Shown: positions 54,547 through 63,213, counted from the stretch's first letter. The stretch is 64,000 nucleotides of DNA from Haliea sp040221975 (GCA_040221975.1 JAVJWR010000024.1:1-64000); one strand, 5' to 3'. Program-made: numbers and translations. The notes: generated from the sequence alone by a model not told the origin.

Positions 54547-55772
54547 CAGCTGGCCCTCATCGCGGCAACCGGCCGCAGGCCGAACAGGCGCAGAGCCGGG
54601 TACAGCGCCGCCAGCAGGGCACCCAGGAATACGGTCAGCGGGCCCCACAGCAGCGAGGGCAAGGTGACCGGCGGATACATCCGCTCGGGCAGGTTGAAGC
54701 GGGCACTCATCTCCGCCATGCCCGGGAACGTGAAGCCGACCTGTTGCAGGTACAGCGCCAGCAGCCCCCCGGCCACCACTCCCAACCCCAGACCCATTGC
54801 GGCCAGCAGGGCGGTCTCCAGGCCCACCAGCCGCGCCAGCCGGCCCGGGCTGACGCCCAGCGCCAGCATGACCCCGAACTCGCGGGTGCGCTCCAGCACC
54901 GACATCAACTGAGTGTTGAGCACGCTGAAAGCCACCAGCAGGATCAGCACCGCATACATCACCCAGGCACTGACCATGTCCGAGCGGATCGCCTGGCGCA
55001 GGCCGGGCTGCAGTTGATCCCAGTCCAGCACCACCAGCTCCGGGTGCTCGGCCCGCAGTCCCTGCAGGGTCGTCACCGCCAGCGGCACCTGCTCCAGGTG
55101 GGGCAGCCGCACCACCACGCTGTGGCCGTGGTCGCCCATGCTGAAGACCGCCTGGAACCAGGACAGCGACACCTGGGCCAGGGCCCGGTCCAGCTCCGGA
55201 ATACCCGAATCGACAATGCCCACCACGGTAGCGATGGCGGCGGCGAAAGAGCCGTCGCGGCCGCTGCCCAGGATCGTGATCTCGTCCCCGGGCGCCACCC
55301 GCAGGTTGCGCGCCAGCAGGGCGCCGACCACGATCTCGGCGTCGGCACCGGACAGGTAGCGGCCCTCCCGCAGCAGGCCCGGCAGGGTCGACACCCGCGG
55401 TTCGCGTTGCGGCTGCACCCCGGTAATCTGGATGCCGAAGGAACGTTCCTCGCTGGAGGCCAGGGCATAGGCAATACCGCGGGCAGCGACGGCCTCTTCG
55501 CCGAGCAGGTCCTGTACCTGCCGCGCGCGCTCCGCGACCGCGGGCACGCTCTGGCGGATACGCTGGTCCTCGTCGAAGCCCTCATGCTGCAGCTGCAGAT
55601 GGCCGGAGAAGGCCCCCAGGCTGTTGTCGATCATCATCTGGTAGGAACCCAGCTGCACCGAGATCAGGAAGATCAGCAGCACATTGCAGAACACCATGGC
55701 CCCCACCGTCAGCCAGGTGCGCCGCCGGTGCCGCCACAGGTTGCGCCAGGCCAGGCGCCAGGTGATATTCAC
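54546..55772 (-). CDS. FtsX/LolCE-type ABC permease (first)
   Basis: A 408-residue permease built like its partner, with the diagnostic LERTREFGVMLALGV motif after the second helix. Two non-identical permeases suggest a LolC/LolE-like heterodimer. GTG start at 55772 overlaps the LolA-like stop (GTGA). Confidence 0.9.
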   Translation of the reverse strand: MNITWRLAWRNLWRHRRRTWLTVGAMVFCNVLLIFLISVQLGSYQMMIDNSLGAFSGHLQLQHEGFDEDQRIRQSVPAVAERARQVQDLLGEEAVAARGIAYALASSEERSFGIQITGVQPQREPRVSTLPGLLREGRYLSGADAEIVVGALLARNLRVAPGDEITILGSGRDGSFAAAIATVVGIVDSGIPELDRALAQVSLSWFQAVFSMGDHGHSVVVRLPHLEQVPLAVTTLQGLRAEHPELVVLDWDQLQPGLRQAIRSDMVSAWVMYAVLILLVAFSVLNTQLMSVLERTREFGVMLALGVSPGRLARLVGLETALLAAMGLGLGVVAGGLLALYLQQVGFTFPGMAEMSARFNLPERMYPPVTLPSLLWGPLTVFLGALLAALYPALRLFGLRPVAAMRAS

Positions 55773-56539
55773 CGGCGCGGATTGCGCAGGCTGGACAGGG
55801 TGAACAGGCTGTCCGCCAGCTCAAGGTCGAACTCCACCGCGTGGGTGCGCAGCTCGGTGTATTCCTCCGGCGCCGCAGTTTTCGCCATCCGCATCACCGT
55901 GGCCACCGGCCGCCCGGCCATTTCCTCGATCGCCAGCGCCTCAAGGGTTTTCACCAGCTCGCCGTCCTGGCTCCAGAACTGCTGTTCCAGCAATACCCAG
56001 TCATCGCGGATGCGCAGCACTTCCCTGCCCCAGACCACCGCCGCCTCTTCATGCGGCACCGACTGCACCACCCAGACCTGATGCCCCTCGTGCTCCTCCC
56101 TCGCCAGCAGAGTGTGGTCGTACTGGCTGACAATGTCCGCACTCTTGCTCACATCCTTGTTGGAGAAGTCGCTGCCCATCCAGTTCTGCCCCATCATCGA
56201 GGACGGGACCTTGATCACGCGGTTGATGCTGGGGCTGAAGGTCCACATGTTGCCGTCGACGGAGAGGGTGGCGTTGCCCGCATCCTTGCGCGGCTCGATG
56301 ACCCGCACCAGGGTCTTCTCGTCACCCGCGGTCCAGGCCTGCATGCGCATGCTGCGCTCCCAGTCCGGCCGGTGGATGATCATGGTCATGTCGGCGCGGG
56401 AACTCTGGCCCCGGTAGTGGTCCATGGCCTGGCGCACAATGGTGTCGGCATCCAGCGCGGAGGCCGCCACGGCGACGGCCGCCGCGGCAACAGCCAGCAG
56501 GCAAAACACTGTGGCGAGCAAAGGGCAAGTGCGGGGCAT
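55769..56539 (-). CDS. LolA-like outer-membrane lipoprotein-sorting protein
   Basis: A 256-residue periplasmic protein with signal peptide (cleavage near AVAASA), then an unclosed beta-barrel of the LolA-like class (MTMIIHRPDWERSMRMQAWT, DGNMWTFSPSINRVIKVPSS). Members are predicted to carry lipids or lipoproteins. AGGAGGATCCC precedes the ATG at 56539, making it the well-translated first gene of the operon that continues with two permeases, ATPase and barrel. Confidence 0.88.
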   Translation of the reverse strand: MPRTCPLLATVFCLLAVAAAAVAVAASALDADTIVRQAMDHYRGQSSRADMTMIIHRPDWERSMRMQAWTAGDEKTLVRVIEPRKDAGNATLSVDGNMWTFSPSINRVIKVPSSMMGQNWMGSDFSNKDVSKSADIVSQYDHTLLAREEHEGHQVWVVQSVPHEEAAVVWGREVLRIRDDWVLLEQQFWSQDGELVKTLEALAIEEMAGRPVATVMRMAKTAAPEEYTELRTHAVEFDLELADSLFTLSSLRNPRR

Positions 56540-56653
56540 GGGATCCTCCTGCGCCGGACGGGTAACCATCATAGCGCCTGTCGCAGTTCCGGTCATACGG
56601 TGGCCGCATTGGATCGCGGCGACGGAGCGGATTTTGGGTTATAACATGCCCTC

Positions 56654-57697
56654 ATGAACACCCCCACCCTACCCGGCCCGCGGCCCCTGCGGACCCTCAT
56701 CCTCGGCCTCTGCCTGTTGCTGGCAGGCTGCGGTGGCCAGCGGCCAGAGGCGGCGCTGGAGCGTTACCTGGAGCGACTGCAGCGCACCCTGGACCAGCCC
56801 GCCCCGACCGTGGAGCTGCCGGCCCTGCCGCGTTTGCCACCCCGCGGCGAGCTGCAACTGGATCTTGCGGCCAGCAAACTCGGCACCCTGGACTTTCTCG
56901 CCCTCAGCGGTTGTGAAGTGCAAATCACCATCGGCAAGCGCAACTCCAGCCTGGGCCTGATGGCCAGCCCCTCCCAGCGCCTGCTGCTGGAGCTGGAGTT
57001 CCTGCGCCTGGCCCCGGACTGCATCGACCACCTGCAGTCAACCGAGCGCACCGATCTCGCGGCGCTGCTGCAGGAAGCCCACCGCCTCAAACAGCAGCAG
57101 CTCCCGGCCCTGATCTTCAACGCCACCCTGGGCGGGCCGGAATACCGCCAGCTGTGGCAGCCGCCGCAGCGCCTGGGGGGCTACCCCGAGCAGACCAGCA
57201 GCGCGCCCCTGACCGCGCTGGCGGAGATCAATGCCAGCGTCCGCCGCTGGCTGGCGGGGGACTATGCCGCGGACAATATGGCGTTCGAGATCCAGCTCAG
57301 CGAGGTGGCGAAGGCCGACGGTGGCGCCCTGCTCAAGGCCCTGGCACTGCAGGCGGGCTGGCTGCAGGCCGGGAACACCCTGCTGCAGACGCGGCGCCAG
57401 CGCGGCCCGCTGTGCAGCGGCCCGATACGCCCGGCGGCGGCGACCATTCTGCGCAACGTCATCGAGAAGTTCTTTGTCGGCGAAGTGCAGCCCTGGTCCG
57501 CAGGCCTGGGGCGGCGCCAGCACGAACTGCTGCCGCTGGTGGCGGTGCTGGAAGCCGCGCTGGACTCCGGCCTGCCATCGGCCTACCGTCAGTGGCAGAG
57601 CCGTCGCGACAGCCAGCTGCAGCAATGGACCGGCGCGCCCCGGCGCCATGTGGAGGCACTGCAGGCGGTGCTCAAGCCCTGCGAGCAGGATGGCTGA
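56654..57697 (+). CDS. DUF3080 lipoprotein
   Basis: A 347-residue lipoprotein: lipobox LAGC with C26, then a helical region with the DUF3080 core (LPRLPPRGELQLDL, LDFLALSGCEVQITIGKRNSSLG). Function unknown. TATAAC at 56640-56645 would put the start of transcription almost at the ATG, so the mRNA may be leaderless or nearly so. Divergent from the LolA-like operon by 114 bases. Confidence 0.85.
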   Translation: MNTPTLPGPRPLRTLILGLCLLLAGCGGQRPEAALERYLERLQRTLDQPAPTVELPALPRLPPRGELQLDLAASKLGTLDFLALSGCEVQITIGKRNSSLGLMASPSQRLLLELEFLRLAPDCIDHLQSTERTDLAALLQEAHRLKQQQLPALIFNATLGGPEYRQLWQPPQRLGGYPEQTSSAPLTALAEINASVRRWLAGDYAADNMAFEIQLSEVAKADGGALLKALALQAGWLQAGNTLLQTRRQRGPLCSGPIRPAAATILRNVIEKFFVGEVQPWSAGLGRRQHELLPLVAVLEAALDSGLPSAYRQWQSRRDSQLQQWTGAPRRHVEALQAVLKPCEQDG

Positions 57698-57789
57698 CGG
57701 GAGCGCACTGAAACTTGTCCCTGTCACGGGGGTCTGAGCAGGTGACCGCAATGGCGCCAGCCGTTGCCAACTCATTGGAGACAAGCATC

Positions 57790-58413
57790 GTGAAATATCC
57801 CTTCCACACCGCCCGGATCACCCTGATGGCCACCGCCGTTCTTCTGTTGGGCGCCTGCGCCAGCGGCCCGCCCAAGCCCGACGTGGACTACAAGGCGGAT
57901 CACGACTTCAGCCAGGTACACAGCATCGCTTTCCTGGAGGACTCAGGTAGCGTTGAGGGTGACAACCCCCTGCAGCTGAGCGACATGCAGAAAGACCGCA
58001 TCAATACCGCGATCCGCTACGCGCTGGGCCAGAAAGGTTTCACCCTGGTGGAGGACCCGGCCGCGGCCGACATGCTGGTCAGCTGGCACCTGGTCACCCA
58101 GTTCAAGACCGATGTCCAGAGCCGTGACAGCGGCTTTGGCATGGGCTGGTATCACGGCTACAACCGCTACAGCATGTACAACTGCTGGAGCTGCATCGGC
58201 CCGCGCACCGAGGTGACCTCACGCAACTACACCGAGGGCACCTTCATCGTCGACATGATCGACCCGGGCCTGGAGCGCTCGGTCTGGCGCGGCGTGGTCC
58301 AGTCCCGCCTGACCGGCAAGCAGATGCAGGACCAAGCCCAGGCCAACGAGGCTGCCGAGGCGATCTTCGCGGCGTTCCCACCCGGTAACGCAGCGGCGAC
58401 GGAGGCACCTTAG
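57790..58413 (+). CDS. DUF4136 lipoprotein
   Basis: A 207-residue lipoprotein with lipobox LLGAC (C23), then a DUF4136 domain (VDYKADHDFSQVHSIAFLED ... ADMLVSWHL ... GTFIVDMIDP..LERSVWRGVV). An aromatic Tyr/Trp-rich insert at 117-136. Function unknown. GTG start at 57790, with GGAG upstream; an upstream in-frame ATG lacks the signal peptide. Confidence 0.88.
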   Translation: MKYPFHTARITLMATAVLLLGACASGPPKPDVDYKADHDFSQVHSIAFLEDSGSVEGDNPLQLSDMQKDRINTAIRYALGQKGFTLVEDPAAADMLVSWHLVTQFKTDVQSRDSGFGMGWYHGYNRYSMYNCWSCIGPRTEVTSRNYTEGTFIVDMIDPGLERSVWRGVVQSRLTGKQMQDQAQANEAAEAIFAAFPPGNAAATEAP

Positions 58414-58427
58414 GCACCCCGGGCGCA

Positions 58428-58967
58428 TCAGTCATCGCCTGCGGAGCCGAGCAGGCCGGACATCCAGAGACGAAGGGAAATACCGGGAGGCGTGGTCACG
58501 CCGCTGGTCATGGAGCGTATCTCACCGCGATGCACCACGGCGAGGGTCGGGGTCACCCCCACGCCCCAGGCGCGGCTGATATGCCCGTCCGGGTCGTTGA
58601 CGATGCTGAAAGCGAGTTCATGCTCCCGCGCATAGGCAGCCACTTCCTCCGGGCCACCCGAGCTGAGCGCCACCGTGAGCACCGGGTGCTTGCCGGTGGC
58701 CAGATCATTCACCGCAGGTGAGACCAGCCGGCAGACCCGGCACCAGGTGGCCCAGAAATACACCAGCACGGGCCGCTCCCCGCTCATCTGGATGAGGTCC
58801 TGCCGCGCCCCGTCGAGATCAACGAGTACCTGCAGCGGTACCGCATCGGGAGCATCGCGATGCCGCCACTGATCCATCAGCAGCGGTACCGAGATAAACG
58901 CAATAAGCCAGAGCAGGCCCGTCACCCAGCCGGGCAACCAGCGGCGGGGCGTTGGTGAAGATGTCAT
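58428..58967 (-). CDS. Membrane-anchored thioredoxin-like protein
   Basis: A 179-residue protein. One membrane helix (about 11-31) anchors a periplasmic thioredoxin domain with active site C76-R-V-C79 (ATWCRVC) and cis-proline (VTPT). It resembles ScsD/TlpA-type thiol oxidoreductases that act on protein disulfides or copper stress. No scsABC partners are present. Confidence 0.87.
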   Translation of the reverse strand: MTSSPTPRRWLPGWVTGLLWLIAFISVPLLMDQWRHRDAPDAVPLQVLVDLDGARQDLIQMSGERPVLVYFWATWCRVCRLVSPAVNDLATGKHPVLTVALSSGGPEEVAAYAREHELAFSIVNDPDGHISRAWGVGVTPTLAVVHRGEIRSMTSGVTTPPGISLRLWMSGLLGSAGDD

Positions 58968-59055
58968 GGTGTTTGTCTCGCCGTGTCAGGGAATGCCAGC
59001 GCGCTGCTCCCTCTGAGTGCCAGGAGGGGAGGAAGTTTCATGGGTGGTGCGTCTA

Positions 59056-59084
59056 TTGAGCGAAGCAGGCAGCTCTGCTACTAT
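59056..59084 (+). promoter_or_regulatory. tRNA-Arg promoter
   Basis: TTGAGC (59056-59061), exactly 17 bases, TACTAT (59079-59084), then a GC-rich discriminator CGCGTCC typical of stringently controlled stable-RNA genes. Starts about 40 bases before the tRNA. Confidence 0.7.
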
Positions 59085-59130
59085 CGCGTCCCCTTCGCGG
59101 CTGTGATGTCTGCCGCGAGCGAGTCAATTT

Positions 59131-59207
<77 letters not shown>

Positions 59208-59229
59208 TTTGCGCAAACTTGCCCCCCCT

Positions 59230-59499
59230 TTATTCAGGAAGGGGGTGCTTGACCCTCTGCATCCGGTCCCAGTCGAACCGAATCAAATCACTGTCATTTA
59301 TTTCAATGGCCAGTGACGATACCGCGGCCCAGAACTCGTACATGAAAGTTTCGTCGTCACCAAAATAATTGACGCCGGCGACGTACTCCAAGTCCCATCC
59401 TTCAGCTACCTTTGTAACTCCCCCCAGTTGCTCAAGATCGGACTGGCTATAGGCTCCCTCGCTCAAGATTACCGGGACCATCATCAATCGTGCAGGCAC
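59230..59499 (-). CDS. Small protein downstream of phosphatase
   Basis: An 89-residue acidic protein (PVILSEGAYSQSDLEQLGGV, YFGDDETFMYEFWAA). Not recognised. GTG start at 59499 with AGGGAG upstream, 17 bases after the phosphatase stop, so probably co-transcribed. Soluble, with no signal or membrane segment. A weak hairpin (59224-59245) overlaps its stop. Confidence 0.7.
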   Translation of the reverse strand: MPARLMMVPVILSEGAYSQSDLEQLGGVTKVAEGWDLEYVAGVNYFGDDETFMYEFWAAVSSLAIEINDSDLIRFDWDRMQRVKHPLPE

Positions 59500-59516
59500 A
59501 AGATTCTCCCTGGTCG

Positions 59517-60446
59517 CTATACGACCCTGTCAACCCAGTTCATCCTCTCGGCGGACAACTCGGCATTTCCGTCCCAGCGGTAGGCACACAGCTTTCCCCC
59601 GTGCTCTCCCGCCACGCTGTAATCCATGCAGGCGACCTTGTCCGACATCGGCTTCGGCTCTCCTCGCATCCAGTAATGGCCCACGAATACCGGCTTGTCG
59701 CCGTGGTACCCGGGAACCAGCTCCTCCGGTACCGGTTCGTGGGGGATACTCTCAATCACTCGGGTTGGCGCAATAGCAAGCTCCCGAAAAGTGAGCGACT
59801 TCTTCCACCAGCGGGTGCGAATATTGGTGCGCTTGTTGCCGTCCGTATCATGGAAGAAGAGACCGTCAGGCAAAGGTATCTCCAGCCCCTTCAACACCAC
59901 TTCCACCGCCTCGAACGGGGTCGTGTCCTCAGCAGTGAGTGCCGGCCAGGCGTCGGGCAGGATGGTGTCGGCCTCGCCCAGGAACGGCCGCAGGGTCGCC
60001 ATGTGTTCTTCGTGCCAGCAAGCGTGCACTACCCGGAAGCCTTCGAGATCCAACCACAGAGGTAGCGCTCTGAACCAGGCCACCATGTCCGCGTGCAGGG
60101 TGCTGCCCTCCACCACCTGCGCCAGAAAGTCCTCGTGCTGTTTACGATTCTTGGGCGTATGAGGACGCAGATACTCACCCGGCGCCTGCGGATCGGGCGT
60201 GGCATAGGCCACCGCATTGAACTCATGGTTGCCCATCACGGCGAGAGCGTTGCCGCTATCAACCATACCCCGGGCGATCTCGACCACTTCCACCTGCTCA
60301 GGACCCCGGTCCACAAAGTCCCCCAAGAAAATCACCTTGCGCTCCGGGTGGGACCAGCCTTCCGACTGCTCCTGATAACCCAGTTTTTCCAGCAAGGCTT
60401 TTAACTGCGCCGCGTAGCCGTGTATGTCTCCGATAATGTCGTACAT
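59517..60446 (-). CDS. Calcineurin-like (PPP-type) metallophosphatase
   Basis: A 309-residue protein with the phosphoesterase motifs GDIHG (6-10), GDFVDRG (42-48), GNHE (72-75) and later histidines (VVHACWHEE, FVGHYW). These bind two metals. Relatives dephosphorylate proteins or Ap4A. It lies in the post-tRNA island, first gene of a two-gene minus-strand unit. Confidence 0.88.
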   Translation of the reverse strand: MYDIIGDIHGYAAQLKALLEKLGYQEQSEGWSHPERKVIFLGDFVDRGPEQVEVVEIARGMVDSGNALAVMGNHEFNAVAYATPDPQAPGEYLRPHTPKNRKQHEDFLAQVVEGSTLHADMVAWFRALPLWLDLEGFRVVHACWHEEHMATLRPFLGEADTILPDAWPALTAEDTTPFEAVEVVLKGLEIPLPDGLFFHDTDGNKRTNIRTRWWKKSLTFRELAIAPTRVIESIPHEPVPEELVPGYHGDKPVFVGHYWMRGEPKPMSDKVACMDYSVAGEHGGKLCAYRWDGNAELSAERMNWVDRVV

Positions 60447-60753
60447 GCCTGTCTGTGTCCCGTGAGATTGCGGTGGCTGAAACCCAACCCGACAGGCTAA
60501 CAGGTCTGGCCGCTTTAATTCAGCCCGGATTCAGTATTCGAGTTTGCCGACACTATTCAACCTGCCTGAAACGGCGACAGGTCAGGCGCAACCTGAAATC
60601 AGCCGGGTCGATGTTGTGGTAGCATGTGGACTGCAGGCAAGAAAAGCCTCAAAGGCCCACCCGGCAACAAGCGTGCGGCATGGTGAAGTCATCGGACGGG
60701 AGCACAGTCTCGCCGCCCGATGCTTGTACGCACCTGACTTTGAGGACAACACC
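60447..60753. other. Divergent intergenic region
   Basis: A 307-base gap between the phosphatase gene and the unknown operon. I see a direct repeat ATTCAG and a small ACCTG/CAGGT inverted repeat near 60559-60580. There is no convincing promoter or reading frame with a ribosome site. It must hold promoters for both directions. Confidence 0.4.
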
Positions 60754-61323
60754 ATGCCAAACCTGCTTACCCCACCTGGTAGAACCGAACCCGTTCCCGA
60801 GAATCTTGCCGACTTGCTGATCGCCCACGACCACGGCATCATCACCGCGAACCTGCTGGGGCTGTCCCGGCACCTGCTGCCACGCGCCCGGCTACAGCGC
60901 AACTGGTCCCTGCAGGAACGGCTGCGCGGGGCCGGTTTTTGCCTGCTGCGGCTGCCTGGGGTACTTCCAGGACCCGGTCACTCGAGTACCGAAGAGGACC
61001 TTGTGTATGTCGCCCTGGACCTTAGAGACCGGAACACCCTGCAAGAAAACCTGATCCGGCTGGCTCGGGAATTCGACCAGAGCCAGGTCATCCTCTGCCG
61101 TCGCGGGCTACCGCTGCGCGAGATACAACTCGCCGAGGGTCCACCCGTTGCCATCGAACAGCCCGGGCGCCCCCACCTGCTGGCAACACAGCAGCTGGTC
61201 TATAACGGCACCCTGTTAGCGTGCCACGATGCACCAGAATGGCTCCCATGCCCGGGGAACTGGATCAGCCGCCTGGCCTGCGCTGTGATCGCCCGGAAGG
61301 ACTGGAGGGGACTGACAGTATGA
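60754..61323 (+). CDS. Unknown protein, first gene of three-gene operon
   Basis: A 189-residue protein, not recognised. The ATG at 60754 follows GAGGAC. It contains an alpha/beta-like stretch (EEDLVYVALDLRDRNTL, LIRLAREFDQSQVILCRRG) and a hydrophobic patch (LACHDAPEWLPCPGNW) but no signal peptide. The stop overlaps the next ATG, so it is made with the second unknown protein. The frame is open upstream to 60544 without a ribosome site. Confidence 0.68.
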   Translation: MPNLLTPPGRTEPVPENLADLLIAHDHGIITANLLGLSRHLLPRARLQRNWSLQERLRGAGFCLLRLPGVLPGPGHSSTEEDLVYVALDLRDRNTLQENLIRLAREFDQSQVILCRRGLPLREIQLAEGPPVAIEQPGRPHLLATQQLVYNGTLLACHDAPEWLPCPGNWISRLACAVIARKDWRGLTV

Positions 61324-61811
61324 GCAGTAACAGCGAAATCTCCGGCAACTTTCCGCTGCTTCAGTTCAACGCTTCGCGACGCAGTGCAGCACTTATTGAT
61401 ACCTATACGCAGCGTGTGCTGTTGCGCCTGCCCCCTCAGGACGCAAGGCACCAGGGGCTGCCCCGATACCCCGGCTGCCCCTTCTCCGCCGAACTGGCCG
61501 AGTATCTGGGCTGGCTCCATCACCATCACCTGTTGCTGTGGCGGGACGACCTCAACGTGCACTGCAGTATTGAGGGAGATTGTGTCGATGAGCACGAAGA
61601 TAACGATCATGCTGTTCACCTGGAAAATCTTGTATTCAGGCTGGTGTCGCCTCCACAAACCTTGTGGCTTGACGCAGGCAGGGCCGGATTCGTTTTATTG
61701 GACGGGGCACTCTATTCGAGCTTTTACCTTGACGTCGAACAGACAACGACGCCACATGGTCTACAATCTGTGACGAACCAGGCACTCAAAGGTAGCGTGA
61801 GATGGCATTGA
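61320..61811 (+). CDS. Unknown protein, second gene of three-gene operon
   Basis: A 163-residue protein, not recognised. It is acidic with a His run (HHHH near 80) and an Asp/Glu cluster (GDCVDEHEDNDHAVHLE) that could bind metal, and a beta-rich C-terminal half. ATGA overlap with the gene before, and a 10-base overlap with the sulfotransferase-like gene after: all three are probably translated together. Confidence 0.68.
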   Translation: MSSNSEISGNFPLLQFNASRRSAALIDTYTQRVLLRLPPQDARHQGLPRYPGCPFSAELAEYLGWLHHHHLLLWRDDLNVHCSIEGDCVDEHEDNDHAVHLENLVFRLVSPPQTLWLDAGRAGFVLLDGALYSSFYLDVEQTTTPHGLQSVTNQALKGSVRWH

Positions 61812-62449
61812 AGATCATCGGCGCAGGCTTCGGTCGAACTGGCACCATGTCGCTGAAAGCGGCCCTGGAGCAGCTGGGTTATCCCTGTTATCACATGGTC
61901 GAATGTTTTCCCAAAGGACCAGCGCACTGGAAACTATGGGAACAAGCAGGGACCGGCGCACCGGATTGGGATGCGATTTTCGAGGGCTTTACCGCAACAG
62001 TCGATTTTCCCGCCTGTACCAGCTATGCCGCACTGGCTGAATACTACCCTGACGCAAAAGTCGTGCTGACCGTGCGGGATCCGGAGCAGTGGTTTGCCTC
62101 AGTCCAGAGCACAATCTTTGAAAGGGAATGGATAGAATTCCTGCCCGGCACTGAAGCGGGTGCCTACATGAAAGCGACCATCAATGACTACTTTGATGGC
62201 CGCATGCATGATCATGATCACCTGGTTCGCCGCTTCAACGAACATGTCGCCAGGGTCAGGGAAACCATTGCGCCGGAGCGACTGCTGGTGTTCGAAGTAG
62301 CCGATGGCTGGGGGCCACTCTGCGAGTTCCTCGAAGTACCCGCCCCCGAGGAAGCGTTCCCGCACGTCAACGATACCGAGGCTGTGCAAGGTCTTATCAG
62401 AGCTATCATGGACAATGGATTCCAGGCGGTGCTTGGGTACAAGGGTTAG
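61802..62449 (+). CDS. Sulfotransferase-like protein (Sulfotransfer_4 type)
   Basis: A 215-residue P-loop protein. GFGRTGT (9-15) forms the 5' phosphosulfate loop; VVLTVRDPEQWFAS near 95-108 is the 3' phosphate region. This short family occurs in animals and bacteria and its activity is largely unproven. It lies at the end of the unknown operon. Base composition looks lower in GC than in the backbone genes, as expected in acquired DNA. Confidence 0.85.
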   Translation: MALKIIGAGFGRTGTMSLKAALEQLGYPCYHMVECFPKGPAHWKLWEQAGTGAPDWDAIFEGFTATVDFPACTSYAALAEYYPDAKVVLTVRDPEQWFASVQSTIFEREWIEFLPGTEAGAYMKATINDYFDGRMHDHDHLVRRFNEHVARVRETIAPERLLVFEVADGWGPLCEFLEVPAPEEAFPHVNDTEAVQGLIRAIMDNGFQAVLGYKG

Positions 62450-62656
62450 CCTGCAGGGCCGCAAAGTCTCTGGAACCAGCGGACGAATTCTTCAGCATTG
62501 TAGCCAGCAATGATGGTGTGGCCGCAGTTGGCCGCTTTTCCATGTCGGGGCACCGCTGTTCATGATGCATCATTCTGAAAGACGCATTTTCGCCCGGTGC
62601 CGATCCATCAAAAGAAGCCAGCGCCTTGTTATCTGGGGCTAAAGCCCTACACTTTA

Positions 62657-62676
62657 AGCTGTGCATATATACAGCA
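62657..62676. promoter_or_regulatory. LexA (SOS) box
   Basis: AGCTGTGCATATATACAGCA contains CTGT-N8-ACAG (62659-62674) with an AT-rich centre, a near-consensus gammaproteobacterial LexA site. It lies 18 bases before the GTG of the DUF222 relic and just before its AAGGAGGA site. The rest of 62450-62656 shows no gene; a perfect palindrome ATGATGCATCAT lies at 62562-62573. Confidence 0.8.
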
Positions 62677-62693
62677 TAAAGGAGGATCGCCCC

Positions 62694-63149
62694 GTGACCA
62701 ATTTCACCTTCCCGCCCGTCTTCGTCAACTTCGATGCCGACAAGCTCGCCAGCGAATTCACACTTCTGGCGAAAAAGATCAATGCCGCCAACCGTCTGCT
62801 GCTCGATGAGACCAGCTCCTCCAGGGTGGAGGCCACAAAGCGGGCAGCCGCGCCGGAGAACGGTGACTTACCGTTGCGTAGCGCCCGGCACGGAACCGCC
62901 AGCGATGCAGGGAAAGTCGCAGGCAGACACCGGCAGGCGCCTCGCGGGGACAATCCGGAGGCGGCACCGGAGCAGGAGGCGGCGGGCGAGGCGATTTACT
63001 TCCAGGATGATCAGGGCATGTGGGTAATCGAGGCCACGCTGCCACGGGAGGCCGGCGCGTCACTAATCGAGGCCATCGAAGCCGTTGCCGCGACGATGCA
63101 GGAAGATAAACAGACTCGGAAACACTTCCGCGGAAACGCAGTCGGGTAG
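62694..63149 (+). pseudogene. Internally deleted DUF222/HNH (13E12-type) gene, cut by a group II intron
   Basis: A 151-codon frame starting at GTG 62694 with strong AAGGAGGA 8 bases upstream. Its N-terminal piece (LAKKINAANRLLLDE) and later pieces (ATKRAAAPENG, ARHGTAS, YFQDDQGMWVIEATLP, EAGASLIEAIEAVAA) follow the order of the DUF222 domain found before an HNH nuclease. The conserved stretch between the first two pieces, roughly 60-70 residues in relatives, is missing. The HNH part is absent because the frame runs into an antisense group II intron at 63141; the stop TAG is intron sequence. The intact gene was probably SOS-controlled. Confidence 0.72.
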
Positions 63150-63213
63150 CCCCGGGGATTGCTCCACCGGGGCTCCCACAGATCCGGACGTGCGGAACTC
63201 CCGCATCCGGCTC
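63141..63213 (-). ncRNA. Group II intron domains V and VI
   Basis: Domain V is the 34-base hairpin at 63180-63213, reading GAGCCGGATGCGGG... with the catalytic AGC triad, TTCC-type loop and GTCCGG bulge side. Domain VI (63141-63179) is a GC-rich hairpin with a candidate branch A seven bases from the 3' end. Only six bases separate the reverse transcriptase stop from domain V. Confidence 0.85.

Noticed and set aside
59224..59245. Hairpin after the tRNA as its terminator
   Set aside because: CCCCCTT/AAGGGGG pair, but no T-tract follows on either strand, and it overlaps the stop codon of the 89-residue protein.
62562..62573. Perfect palindrome ATGATGCATCAT as an operator
   Set aside because: Isolated 12-base palindrome with no promoter beside it; too little to support a call.
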